Positions 1 to 7,292 of a stretch of 64,000 nucleotides of DNA are shown piece after piece. Origin of the DNA: Modestobacter italicus (GTDB taxonomy: Bacteria; Actinomycetota; Actinomycetes; Mycobacteriales; Geodermatophilaceae); contig NC_017955.1 of the NCBI RefSeq assembly GCF_000306785.1, positions 496,001 through 560,000 of the forward strand, in the 5' to 3' direction. The translations under genes were made by a program, and so were the position numbers. The notes beneath the pieces were generated by a model. It was not told the origin of the DNA. It made no database searches and saw only the letters and a program-made list of their open reading frames with translations. Every line of letters starts with the position of its first letter. The stretch's first letter is position 1.

Positions 1-1
1 G

Positions 2-130
2 TCGAACCTCTCCTGGGACGACTCGGTGCGCATCGACGTCCGGTACGTGGAGAACTGGTCACTGAGCTTTGACCTCATGATCATCGCAAAGACCGTTGGG
101 GCCGTCGTCCGCGGTTCCGGCGCTTACTGA
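2..130 (+). CDS. Exopolysaccharide sugar transferase, C-terminal end (partial)
   Basis: Only the last 42 residues lie in the window; the gene begins upstream. The tail reads DDSVRIDVRYVENWSLSFDL followed by a hydrophobic stretch and ends in RGSGAY. This is the conserved C-terminus of bacterial sugar transferases (polyprenyl glycosylphosphotransferases, WbaP/WcaJ type). These membrane enzymes load the first sugar phosphate onto undecaprenyl phosphate to start exopolysaccharide or capsule repeat synthesis. The Y-x-E-N-W-S-L/x-x-D motif is the basis for the call. It suggests a polysaccharide locus to the left, consistent with the glycosyltransferases further right. Confidence 0.85.
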   Translation, partial: SNLSWDDSVRIDVRYVENWSLSFDLMIIAKTVGAVVRGSGAY

Positions 131-244
131 ACTCGGCGGTCCTGACCCGCCGCGCCGCGCGCGTCGCCTCCCGACCTTCCTGACAGGATTGGATGATCTG
201 TCGGTGACGCGGCTGTGAGCTACGACCCCGGGCCATGATGACCC

Positions 245-391
245 ATGCCGTGGTGGGCGTGGGCGCTGATCGCCTGGTGCGTGCTCGGTGCTGCCGGCGC
301 CTTCGGTGTCGCGGCGGTGATGCGGAACATGAAGGACGCCCAACGCGATCACGATCTCGACGGCCCGCCGGACGACCCCGACGGTCCGTGA
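245..391 (+). CDS. Small Trp-rich single-pass membrane protein (48 aa)
   Basis: Unrecognised small protein. It starts MPWWAWALIAWCVLG, continues as one hydrophobic helix to about residue 25, then ends in a charged tail rich in Asp and Pro. Third codon positions are strongly G/C as in real genes here. The N-terminus resembles the start of the protein encoded at 1994 and of the broken small gene at 492 (M-x-W-W pattern), so these may be related membrane anchors. No strong ribosome binding site is visible. Function unknown. Confidence 0.55.
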   Translation: MPWWAWALIAWCVLGAAGAFGVAAVMRNMKDAQRDHDLDGPPDDPDGP

Positions 392-491
392 GCCCGGTGA
401 GGACCGACGCACGCGGTTGCTCCCCGGGCCGTCGAGGTTTTGAGCCGTGACGTAGGGGACATCCTCCAGGAATCTCAGTGAGGAGAGGTCG

Positions 492-666
492 ATGTCCTGG
501 TGGCTCGCGGCCCTGGTGGCTCGCGGCCCTGGTGGCCTGGTCGGTGATCGTCGTCGCCGCTGGTCTGCTGCTCGGCGCAATGGCGCGGGAGATCGACCTG
601 CGTGCGTGCGCGCAGCAGGTGCCCGATCACGTCCCCGAACACTGGTTGCTGACGCCGACGAGCTGA
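492..666 (+). pseudogene. Small Trp-rich membrane protein, frameshifted by a 16-bp tandem duplication
   Basis: An ATG at 492 follows a good ribosome binding site (GGAGAGG at 482-488). The reading frame MSWWLAALVA is thrown out of frame by a perfect 16-bp tandem duplication at 498-529. Removing one copy gives an uninterrupted 52-residue protein of the form MSWWLAALVAWSVIVV..., ending at the TGA before 667, with one membrane helix and a C-terminal segment containing one Cys. This matches the style of the neighbour at 245. Alternatively a GTG at 478 enters the downstream frame directly, so a version with an altered N-terminus may still be made. Either a recent pseudogene or a phase-variable gene; the inference rests on the repeat and the restored frame. 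Confidence 0.55.
498..529 (+). repeat. 16-bp perfect tandem duplication
   Basis: Two identical adjacent copies of TGGTGGCTCGCGGCCC occupy 498-513 and 514-529, followed by seven more matching bases. Sixteen is not a multiple of three, so the duplication shifts the frame of the small gene that starts at 492. Confidence 0.95.
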
Positions 667-709
667 CGACGGGCCAGGATGGGTCATCGCCCCCGGCGAA
701 AGACGGACG

Positions 710-1450
710 TTGACCCCCTCCGACCACCAGACCGCCGCCCAGCTCGCCACCGAGGCAGGGGAGCTGCTGCTCCAGGTCCGCGCCCGCGACTTCGCTGACG
801 CCACTGCGCGCAAGGCCGCCGGCGACGCGGAGGCCCATCGCCTTCTCCTCGACCGGCTCGCCGCCCTCCACCCGGACGACGCCGTCCTGTCCGAGGAGGG
901 CGCCGACGACCCCATCCGGCTGGTCTCCCGCCGGGTCTGGATCGTCGACCCGCTCGACGGCACCCGCGAGTTCTCCGAGCTCGACCGCGCCGACTGGGCC
1001 GTGCACGTCGCCCTCTGGGAGCGCGGCGAGCTGACCGCCGGGGCCGTCGCCCTTCCTGCCGAGGGCACCACGCTGAGCACCGTCGACGTCGCCGAGACGC
1101 CGTCCCGCTCCGACGGGCCGATGCGGCTGGCGGTCAGCCGCAGCCGCCCGCCGGCGCTGGTCGCCGACCTGGCCACCCAGTTGGGCGCCGAACTCGTGGC
1201 CATGGGCTCGGCCGGGGTGAAGGCGATGTCGGTCGTCCGCGGCGACACCGACGCCTACGTGCACGGTGGCGGCCAGTACGAGTGGGACTCCGCGGCGCCG
1301 GTCGCCGTCGCCCGGGCCGCCGGGCTGCACACCAGCCGGCTCGACGGCTCACCGCTGCGCTACAACCGGCCCGACCCCTACCTGCCGGACCTGCTGATCT
1401 GCCGGCCCGAGCTCGCCGACCGGCTCCTCACGGCCCTCAGTCCTCGATGA
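710..1450 (+). CDS. cysQ: 3'(2'),5'-bisphosphate nucleotidase CysQ
   Basis: Inositol-monophosphatase-family enzyme expected to hydrolyse 3'-phosphoadenosine 5'-phosphate (PAP), the by-product of sulfate activation, to AMP in the cytoplasm. The 246 residues carry the metal-binding motifs SEEG (61-64), DPLDGT (80-85) and EWDSAAP (191-197), and the length fits actinobacterial CysQ. The start is TTG at 710; no better upstream start fits the alignment of the N-terminus. The APS kinase gene cysC lies 1.4 kb downstream on the other strand, giving a producer/scavenger pair for PAPS metabolism. Its 3' end overlaps the convergent arr gene by 14 bp. Confidence 0.88.
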   Translation: MTPSDHQTAAQLATEAGELLLQVRARDFADATARKAAGDAEAHRLLLDRLAALHPDDAVLSEEGADDPIRLVSRRVWIVDPLDGTREFSELDRADWAVHVALWERGELTAGAVALPAEGTTLSTVDVAETPSRSDGPMRLAVSRSRPPALVADLATQLGAELVAMGSAGVKAMSVVRGDTDAYVHGGGQYEWDSAAPVAVARAAGLHTSRLDGSPLRYNRPDPYLPDLLICRPELADRLLTALSPR

Positions 1451-1931
1451 CGTCGAGGCCCTGCTCGCGCAGCCGGGCCAGGCTGGCCAGCATCCCCTGC
1501 AGCACCTCGGGGGTGTGGCCCTCCCAGTCCTCCAGCTCGCCGACCACACGCAGCGGGGAGCGCGTCCGGTAGGACCGGGTGGGGTTGCCGGGGAACCGCT
1601 TGTCCGTCACGTTCGGGTCGTCCTCGAACGGGCCGAGCGGCTCGACGACGTAGACGCGCCCCCGCTCGGTGCTGCCGGCCAGCGCCGTCGCCAGCTCCGC
1701 GCCCCAGACGGCGGTCTCCACCATCGCGGTGAAGTAGACGTGGTTCATCACCCGGCCGGCCTGGAAGTTGGAGCTGCGGCCGGGCACCAGCTCGTCGCCG
1801 ACCTCGAGAACGGCCTTCGTCCCGTGGAACAACGGGCCCTCGACGTGCTCCCCGTGGTCGTAGGTCACCGGCTCGGGGGAGCTGCCGCTGCCGCCCACGT
1901 CCGCCGGCTCGGTCGACGTCACGGTCCTCAC
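1437..1931 (-). CDS. arr: NAD+-rifampin ADP-ribosyltransferase (Arr)
   Basis: Cytoplasmic enzyme that inactivates rifamycins by ADP-ribosylating the ansa-bridge hydroxyl at C23. The 164-residue protein has the family landmarks FHGTK (35-39), NHVYFTA (63-69), YVVEPLGPFEDDPN (94-107) and FPGNPTRSYR (113-122). H36, Y66 and the Asp pair at 104-105 correspond to the catalytic His-Tyr-Asp set of the mycobacterial enzyme, with identical H-to-Y spacing of 30. A roughly 30-residue N-terminal extension precedes the core; the GTG at 1931 is used, and a GTG three codons in is an alternative. Chromosomal arr is common in actinobacteria as intrinsic resistance. It converges with cysQ. Confidence 0.93.
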   Translation of the reverse strand: MRTVTSTEPADVGGSGSSPEPVTYDHGEHVEGPLFHGTKAVLEVGDELVPGRSSNFQAGRVMNHVYFTAMVETAVWGAELATALAGSTERGRVYVVEPLGPFEDDPNVTDKRFPGNPTRSYRTRSPLRVVGELEDWEGHTPEVLQGMLASLARLREQGLDVIED

Positions 1932-1993
1932 CGTAGGGGTGAGACCGCCCGACGTCGTTCAAGGTCCGTCCTGACGCGTCCGATGATCATGAC

Positions 1994-2851
1994 ATGGCGT
2001 GGTGGGGTTGGGTTCTCGTTGGCTGGGTGGTGCTGTCGTTCGCCGCCGCCCCGGTGGTCGGGAAGGCGCTGCGTGAGGCGGACCGCCGTGAGCGCGGTGT
2101 CACCGAGCCGGCCGGGTCGCCAGCGGTGCGGACCCGCCGCATCCCGGTGCCGCCGCTGACCTTCGCTCTGCTGGTCACAGCCGCCGTCCTCGAGACCGTC
2201 GGTTTCGTCGTCCGCACCTCCGGTCACGAGTACGGGAGCGGTCTGCTCTGGTCGATGGACCACTCGCTGTCCGTTCCGCGCATGTTCGTCGTGGCGATCT
2301 TCCTCGCCGCCACCCTGTCCGCCGCCGCGGGCGCGGCGCGTTCGCCGGGCCGGCGGCAGTGGTGGGCGGCTGTCGCGGTGATCTCGCTGCTCATCGCCCA
2401 GGTGAAGGCCGGAGGAACGCTCCACTACGAGGCGATCGACGCCCTGAGACTCACCGGCCGCCCGCTGCTCGCGACCCTGCTCAGCGCCGTCGTCGTCGCC
2501 GTCGTCCTGGTCGGGCTGTGGTGGCTCAGCCGCACCGAGCGCCGCGACCGGCGCCGGATGCTCATCGCCTTCGGCCTCTACGCCTCCGCCGCCGTCGGCC
2601 TCTCCGGCGTCACCTCGCTCATCGGGCACGCCGGCGCCAGCGCCTACTGGCAGGCCGCCGCGACCTTCGTCGAGGAGACCGGTGAGGCGTTCGGCGCGGT
2701 CGCCGTCCTCACCGCCGTCCTGGTCGGTGTCGCGCCGCGGCTCGTGCTCCCGGCCGACTGGCTGCTCCGCCGCCAGGCCGACGCCCTCACCCTCGACGCC
2801 TCCGGCACGCTCGCCCCCCGGCGCAACGGCCTTCAGCTGCCGCCGAGGTAG
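1994..2851 (+). CDS. Seven-helix membrane protein, paralogue of the protein encoded at 14788
   Basis: Unrecognised integral membrane protein of 285 residues with about seven hydrophobic segments, starting MAWWGWVLVGW. It is clearly paralogous to the gene at 14788-15438. Shared landmarks are PR(M/L)F followed by a helix, a helix ending K-A at 138-139, G-L-Y-A-(S/A)-A-A near 194-200, and ATFVEETGEA at 223-232 against ATFVEEGGEA in the paralogue. The paired Glu residues at the mouth of a helix and the conserved Lys suggest a functional polar site, but no family name is known to me. It overlaps convergent cysC by 19 bp. Confidence 0.8.
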   Translation: MAWWGWVLVGWVVLSFAAAPVVGKALREADRRERGVTEPAGSPAVRTRRIPVPPLTFALLVTAAVLETVGFVVRTSGHEYGSGLLWSMDHSLSVPRMFVVAIFLAATLSAAAGAARSPGRRQWWAAVAVISLLIAQVKAGGTLHYEAIDALRLTGRPLLATLLSAVVVAVVLVGLWWLSRTERRDRRRMLIAFGLYASAAVGLSGVTSLIGHAGASAYWQAAATFVEETGEAFGAVAVLTAVLVGVAPRLVLPADWLLRRQADALTLDASGTLAPRRNGLQLPPR

Positions 2852-3861
2852 GCCAGCACCATCTGCGCGCTCTGCTCGACGCTCGACGACCGCGTGTCGA
2901 TCGTGAGCTCGGCGTCGATGGGCTCCTCGTAGGGGTCGCTGATCCCGGTGAACTCGGCGATCTCCCCGCGGCGGGCCTTCGCGTACAGGCCCTTGCGGTC
3001 GCGGGCCTCGCACTCCTCCAGCGGCGTCGCCACGTGCACCAGCACGAACGAGCCCGGCCCGGCCTGCTCCTCGACCAATCGGCGGGCGTCGGCGCGGGTC
3101 GCGGCGTAGGGCGCGATCGGCGCGCACACCGCCAGCCCGCCGTGCTTGGCGATCTGCGCGGCCACCCAGCCGATCCGGCGCACGTTGGTGTCCCGGTCGG
3201 CCTTGGAGAACCCGAGCCCGGCGGACAGGTGGGTGCGCACCTCGTCGCCGTCCAGCAGCGTGACCGTGTGCCCGCCCTCGAGCAGCAGCTCGACCAGCCG
3301 GCTTGCGATCGTCGACTTCCCGGCGCCGGAGAGCCCGGTGAACATCACCGCGCGCCCGCCGGTGTGCGGCGGCGAGGGGTCGACGTGGCTGGCCACCGGC
3401 CCGGCGCCGTAGGCGGTGGCGAGCTCCAGCCAGCCGACCTCCGGTTCGGCGGCGGTCACCGGCACCGGGACGACGAGGGTCTCCCGCCCCGCCGCGCGGT
3501 CGGCCCAGACGGCGGCGCCCAGGGAGATGACCGCGGAGTCCGGGGCGGTGCCGGCCACCGGGAGCAGCACCAACAGCCGGTCGGGCAGGCCGGCGTCGCT
3601 GTCCGGCGGGGTGCCGACCCAGGCGGCCGGCTCGGTCCAGCCGCGCGCCTGCAGCTCGGCGCGGACGCTGGCCGGGGAGCGCCAGCGCGGGATCTCGTGC
3701 ACGGCCAGGCCGTCCGGGCTCGTGGTGGCGACCAGGACGCCCTCGGCGTCCTCGAACTCGGTGTCCGGGGCGAGGTCGGGTGCACCCGGCGTCAGGCCGA
3801 AGGCGTGCCGGGCCAGGTCGGCGAGCTGGGCGTGCGACAGCCGGGTCCGGGTGGGGGCCAT
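2833..3861 (-). CDS. cysC: Adenylyl-sulfate (APS) kinase with N-terminal extension
   Basis: The C-terminal domain, about residues 165-342, is APS kinase, which phosphorylates adenylyl sulfate at the 3' position to give PAPS. Visible motifs are the P-loop GLSGAGKS (176-183), DGDEVR (204-209), GLGFSKADRDTNVRRIG (215-231), CAPIAPY (246-252) and KGLYAKAR (290-297). These match the family well. The first 165 residues are an extra region not needed for kinase activity; it has short strand-like segments and no ATP-sulfurylase HxGH motif that I can see. cysQ, which removes PAP derived from PAPS, lies nearby. The ATG at 3861 is the natural start. Confidence 0.88.
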   Translation of the reverse strand: MAPTRTRLSHAQLADLARHAFGLTPGAPDLAPDTEFEDAEGVLVATTSPDGLAVHEIPRWRSPASVRAELQARGWTEPAAWVGTPPDSDAGLPDRLLVLLPVAGTAPDSAVISLGAAVWADRAAGRETLVVPVPVTAAEPEVGWLELATAYGAGPVASHVDPSPPHTGGRAVMFTGLSGAGKSTIASRLVELLLEGGHTVTLLDGDEVRTHLSAGLGFSKADRDTNVRRIGWVAAQIAKHGGLAVCAPIAPYAATRADARRLVEEQAGPGSFVLVHVATPLEECEARDRKGLYAKARRGEIAEFTGISDPYEEPIDAELTIDTRSSSVEQSAQMVLAYLGGS

Positions 3862-3898
3862 GGGCTGCAGTGTGGCAAGCCGCTGCCGCGGCGGCAGC

Positions 3899-4066
3899 TC
3901 AGATGGCGGGACGGACGACGCCGCAGCGGCAGCGGTAGAGCGAGGAGCCGCTGAACGAGTCGGCGCCCGCGTAGCTGTAGCGGTGCAGGTGCCAGGGGGT
4001 GCGGCTCGCGTCGGAGCGCGTCGTGGGCTGGGGGCCGGCCAGGACGCCGTCGCGGAGTCGGATCAC
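3899..4066 (-). CDS. Small hypothetical protein with CxC motif (55 aa)
   Basis: A short frame starting at GTG 4066 encodes a basic protein whose second half is rich in Ser, Tyr and Gly and ends SSLYRCRCGVVRPAI. Codon third positions are nearly all G or C, which argues for a real gene. No family is recognised. A clear ribosome binding site is not visible. It sits downstream of the palindrome at 4116-4133, which lies about 50 bp from its start. Confidence 0.5.
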   Translation of the reverse strand: MIRLRDGVLAGPQPTTRSDASRTPWHLHRYSYAGADSFSGSSLYRCRCGVVRPAI

Positions 4067-4115
4067 GTGTTGATCATGCGGTCACCGCGCTGGGAAAAGC
4101 GAGACCGGACCGTTC

Positions 4116-4133
4116 ACGTGATCGAGATCACGT
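4116..4133. promoter_or_regulatory. Perfect palindrome resembling a CRP-family operator
   Basis: ACGTGATC-GA-GATCACGT is an exact 8+8 dyad containing GTGA-N6-TCAC, the core recognised by CRP/FNR-family regulators in actinobacteria. It lies between two very small minus-strand genes (start at 4066 and stop at 4202), upstream of the first. Regulator identity is inference. Confidence 0.45.
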
Positions 4134-4201
4134 CGCTCGCCGGGGTGACGCCCGAGTGGACGGCGGGTGTCTGCGTGGTGCCGCAGTGCTACCGGACGGC
4201 G

Positions 4202-4327
4202 TCAGCGGGCGGTGCGGGTGCGCTGGCAACCGGAGCGCTGGGCGGCGAAGCCGGACTGCAGGGCGTCGGCGAGGGCGATCGCCGGGTCGACGGTCTCGGA
4301 CACCGGAGCAGCAGCGGTGGTCGTCAT
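4202..4327 (-). CDS. Small hypothetical protein (41 aa)
   Basis: A frame beginning ATG at 4327 gives MTTTAAPVSETVDPAIALAD followed by an Ala/Gln/Arg-rich tail with one Cys. Almost every third codon base is G or C and the codons are the ones preferred in neighbouring genes, so it is probably coding despite its size. No family, signal peptide or membrane helix is seen, and no strong ribosome binding site. It lies just downstream of the glycosyltransferase gene that ends at 4381. Confidence 0.4.
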   Translation of the reverse strand: MTTTAAAPVSETVDPAIALADALQSGFAAQRSGCQRTRTAR

Positions 4328-4380
4328 GCCGGAAAGCTAGGGCAACGCTGAGTGCAGCGGCAGGCGACACACGGTGATCG

Positions 4381-5550
4381 TCATGACGAACTGGCCGCGG
4401 TGTGCACTCCTGTCACACGCGCTGGACGGCGGCCCAGGGTGGCGTCCAGCCAGGCGTCGCTGCGCCGGTCCCAGGTCCGCTCGGCGGCCCACTCGACCCG
4501 CTCCTTCGCGCAGCCGATCGGTTCGTCGACCGCGGCGACCATCGCCGCGGCCATCTCCTGCGCGCCACGGACGACCGAGACGTGCGGCGGGGTCTCGGCG
4601 GAGTGCTCCAGGTGCCCGGCCGTCGCGACGACCGGCAGGCCACGCGCGCAGTAGTCGTAGGTCTTCATCGACGACTGGCCGAGCGCGATGCCGGCGACGT
4701 CGGGGATCAGCCCGACGGTCGCGCTGTCGAGGACGTCGGCCAGCCGGTCGCGGGTGAGCAGGCCCTCGTAGCGGAACCGGCCGGGGAACCGTCTGCTCAG
4801 CTGGAGGAACTCCTCCCGGGCGGCCTGCGCCCGGTCCGGGAACACCAGTTGGCCGTGCACGGACAGCGTCCAGTCCGGCAGCGCGGTGAGCAGCGCCGCG
4901 ACCAGGCCGACGTCGAACCGGTCGGAGATGCTGCCGACGTAGACCGCGTGCCGTTCACGCCGCTCCGCGGTCCGGGGCGCGGACAGCAGCGTCTCGTCGG
5001 TGCCGTTGGGGACGACGACCGGCGTCCGGCCGGGGAAGAGGCCGGCGAGCACCGGGTTGACGACGACGACCTCGTCGGCCTCGTCGGCGATCCGGCGCAG
5101 CTGGTCGGGCAGGCCGCGGGCATGCGGGAGCAGCCGGGCCCAGTCGTCGGTGCAGTCGAAGACCCGCCGGCCGGGCAGGTCGCGGGCGGCCCGCCACTCC
5201 CACGGCAGCATGAACACCGACAGCTCCGGGTTCCACCCTGAGCGGCGGAGGAACGCGGCGAGCAGGCCGGCGTCCAGGCGCTCGGCGGCGGGGCTGCGCA
5301 GGCCCGGCCGGACGGTGGACCGCTCGGTGACGGTGATCCCGACCTGCGGGCTCTGGAACCGGGCCCGGTGCAGGTGCGCCCACCAGTTGCCCGGGTCGGT
5401 GCGCAGCCGGCGGGCGTCGGCCGGGGCCTGCACGAAGCGGACCGGCAGGCCGCGCTGCACCAGGTGCCGGGCGATCATCTGCTCGCGGCGGATGGCGGGG
5501 TTCCACGGGTCCTTGGCGAGGAACCCCACGCCAGGGCTGGTCGCGTTCAG
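4381..5550 (-). CDS. Glycosyltransferase, GT4-like
   Basis: About 389 residues with the two-domain Rossmann layout of GT-B retaining glycosyltransferases. Landmarks are VFDCTDDWA in the linker, VVVPNGTDE at the start of the donor domain, HAVYVGSISDRFD, and the nucleotide-sugar region VGLIPDVAGIALGQSSMKTY followed by ARGLPVVAT. It probably adds a sugar to a cell-surface polysaccharide. The start is uncertain: a GAGGAGAG ribosome binding site sits six bases before a CTG codon at 5550, and homologues begin near this point, so I place the start there; the frame stays open upstream to 5754. It is divergent from the ATP-grasp gene at 5673. Confidence 0.75.
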   Translation of the reverse strand: MNATSPGVGFLAKDPWNPAIRREQMIARHLVQRGLPVRFVQAPADARRLRTDPGNWWAHLHRARFQSPQVGITVTERSTVRPGLRSPAAERLDAGLLAAFLRRSGWNPELSVFMLPWEWRAARDLPGRRVFDCTDDWARLLPHARGLPDQLRRIADEADEVVVVNPVLAGLFPGRTPVVVPNGTDETLLSAPRTAERRERHAVYVGSISDRFDVGLVAALLTALPDWTLSVHGQLVFPDRAQAAREEFLQLSRRFPGRFRYEGLLTRDRLADVLDSATVGLIPDVAGIALGQSSMKTYDYCARGLPVVATAGHLEHSAETPPHVSVVRGAQEMAAAMVAAVDEPIGCAKERVEWAAERTWDRRSDAWLDATLGRRPARVTGVHTAASSS

Positions 5551-5672
5551 GGCCGGCTCTCCTCGCTCTACCCGGGGTGCCGACCCTCGATCGCTGTTGA
5601 CGAGGCTGCTCGGACCAGACTGTGCACGACCATGATGCGTGCTGCCGATGCGCGCGTGCGGAGGAGGTGGCC

Positions 5673-6518
5673 GTGTCGGCGTGGCTCTACCGGCTCCCGC
5701 TGCCGCTGAAGCGAGCCGTGCTGTTCCACCGGGCGCACGACCGCTGGCCGCCACGCGATCCGCGGACGTTCGTGGAGAAGGTGAACTGGCGGGTGGTGCA
5801 CGACCGCCGTCCGCTGATCGGGCAGCTCGGGGACAAGCTGGCGATGAAGGCCTACGCGGCGTCCCGGTGCCCGTCGGTGCGGGTGCCCGCCGTGCTCTGG
5901 TCGGGGACGGACCTCGCCGCGTTCGCCGCCACCGACCTCCCGGAGAGGTGGGTGCTCAAGCCCAACCACGGCACGATGCGGGTGCACATCGGCAACGGCC
6001 GCCCGGACCTCGCCGCGCTGGAGCGGATCACCGCCGGCTGGCTGGACGAACCGCTGTACCGGACCCGCGGCGAGTGGGTCTACAGCCAGGCGCGGCGGGT
6101 GCTGCTGGCCGAGGAGTTCCTCGGGTCGGGGGAGCCGCCGGTGGACTTCAAGTTCCTGGTGTTCGGCGGCCGGGTGGCGCTGGTGCAGGTCGACACCGGC
6201 CGGTTCGGCGACCACCGGCGCCGGCTGTACCGCCCGGACTGGACGCCGGTCGACGTCGCCGAGGACGTCGCTCCGGGGCCGGTGACCGCCGCGCCGGAGC
6301 TGCTGCCGCGGATGCTCGAGGTGGCGGAGGTGCTGGGCGCGGCGTTCGACTTCGTCCGGGTGGACCTGTACGCCGTCGACGGCGAGGTGTGGTTCAGCGA
6401 GCTGACGCCCTACCCCGGCGGCGGGCTGGACCGCTTCGACCCCGTACTGGACGTGTCGCTCGGCGCGCTGTGGCAGCTGCCGCGCCGGTCAGCGGTGCGT
6501 CCGCCGCACCGGCGCTAG
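5673..6518 (+). CDS. TupA-like ATP-grasp protein
   Basis: ATP-grasp ligase family protein of the TupA type, often found in polysaccharide loci where it is proposed to attach amino-acid or peptide decorations. The 281 residues show WVLKPNHGTM and HIGNG (nucleotide-binding loop), EEFLGS with PVDFKFLVFGG, and the C-terminal metal/ATP site VRVDLYAVDGEVWFSELTPY followed by PGGGLDRF. The GTG at 5673 follows GGAGGAGG. The role in surface glycan modification fits the divergent glycosyltransferase at 4381, but the exact substrate cannot be told. Confidence 0.75.
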   Translation: MSAWLYRLPLPLKRAVLFHRAHDRWPPRDPRTFVEKVNWRVVHDRRPLIGQLGDKLAMKAYAASRCPSVRVPAVLWSGTDLAAFAATDLPERWVLKPNHGTMRVHIGNGRPDLAALERITAGWLDEPLYRTRGEWVYSQARRVLLAEEFLGSGEPPVDFKFLVFGGRVALVQVDTGRFGDHRRRLYRPDWTPVDVAEDVAPGPVTAAPELLPRMLEVAEVLGAAFDFVRVDLYAVDGEVWFSELTPYPGGGLDRFDPVLDVSLGALWQLPRRSAVRPPHRR

Positions 6519-6527
6519 GGTCGGCCG

Positions 6528-6761
6528 GTGTTCCGGTGGGTGGGTGTGCTGCTGACGGCGGCCGTCATGTCCGCCTTCGCCGTCCTTCTGCTGACCGGGG
6601 ACTACATCCGTGAGGGCCCGGTCCTGGTCACGCTGAGCGAGACCCACGGCATCCACCGCGGGGACGTCGGGATCGTCGCCTTCTGGACGCTCGGGATGAT
6701 CGGCCTGCTCATCGCCGCGCTGAGCAGGCCTTCGAGGACCCGGGACGCCGACCGCCGCTGA
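6528..6761 (+). CDS. Small two-helix membrane protein (77 aa)
   Basis: Starts GTG ten bases after the TupA-like gene, so it is probably cotranscribed. Hydrophobic segments at about residues 3-23 and 47-66 flank a short polar stretch, and an Arg/Asp-rich tail follows. The layout matches small actinobacterial membrane proteins of unknown function. No motif is recognised. Confidence 0.65.
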   Translation: MFRWVGVLLTAAVMSAFAVLLLTGDYIREGPVLVTLSETHGIHRGDVGIVAFWTLGMIGLLIAALSRPSRTRDADRR

Positions 6762-6765
6762 ACGC

Positions 6766-7182
6766 TCAGCAGTCGCGGCCGTCCTCGCTGACCCAGGTGT
6801 TGATGCAGCCGATGCTGTACTCGACCTCATCCCGTTCGGCCGCGGTGAGGCCGCCGGGTTCGAAGCGGACGGCCATCCAGCCGGTCAGGTAGCCGTCCTC
6901 GCCGAAGCTCTCGGCGGCCGCGACGGCCTGGTCGCGCTCCGCGAAGCGGTAGAGGGTCACCGTCTCGGAGGTGACCGCCTGGATGCACGGCATCGCCTCG
7001 TCGCACAGCTCATCGGTGGCCCAGCGGGCTCCCGGCATCACCGACCGCGTCCACGGGTCCTGCGGCGAGGCCCAGGGGCTGAGGTCGAGGTCCTTGCGCC
7101 CGTCGTAGACGAACATCGCCCAGAACAGCACAGCGACCAGCGCAGCGCCGAGGAATCCGAGGGCGACGGCGACCTTCCTCAT
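6766..7182 (-). CDS. Membrane-anchored hypothetical protein (138 aa)
   Basis: An N-terminal helix (residues about 4-25) after MRK forms a signal anchor; the rest is a soluble, acidic, Trp-containing domain likely outside the membrane. Four Cys (in LCDEAMPC, IGC and the terminal C) could form two disulfides. No family is recognised. It converges with the gene ending at 6761 with a four-base gap. ATG at 7182 is the natural start. Confidence 0.7.
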   Translation of the reverse strand: MRKVAVALGFLGAALVAVLFWAMFVYDGRKDLDLSPWASPQDPWTRSVMPGARWATDELCDEAMPCIQAVTSETVTLYRFAERDQAVAAAESFGEDGYLTGWMAVRFEPGGLTAAERDEVEYSIGCINTWVSEDGRDC

Positions 7183-7292
7183 GGCTCACGCTGCCGGGTC
7201 ACCGGCGGATGATCTCCTGTTGCGGGGGCCCGAGGGTGCGTGTGACGCTCCCGGCGTCGCGCTGGTTGGGGGACCTGACCGAAGGACCGCAG

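Noticed and set aside
59..1330. A 423-codon minus-strand open frame over cysQ and upstream
   Set aside because: It is antisense to the clear CysQ gene, has low-complexity Gly/Arg/Ala-rich translation and no family features; long antisense frames are expected at this GC content.
5551..5754. Upstream extension of the glycosyltransferase gene to 5754
   Set aside because: It would overlap the divergent ATP-grasp gene start, and the sequence before residue 68 of that frame is low-complexity; a ribosome binding site fits the start at 5550 instead.
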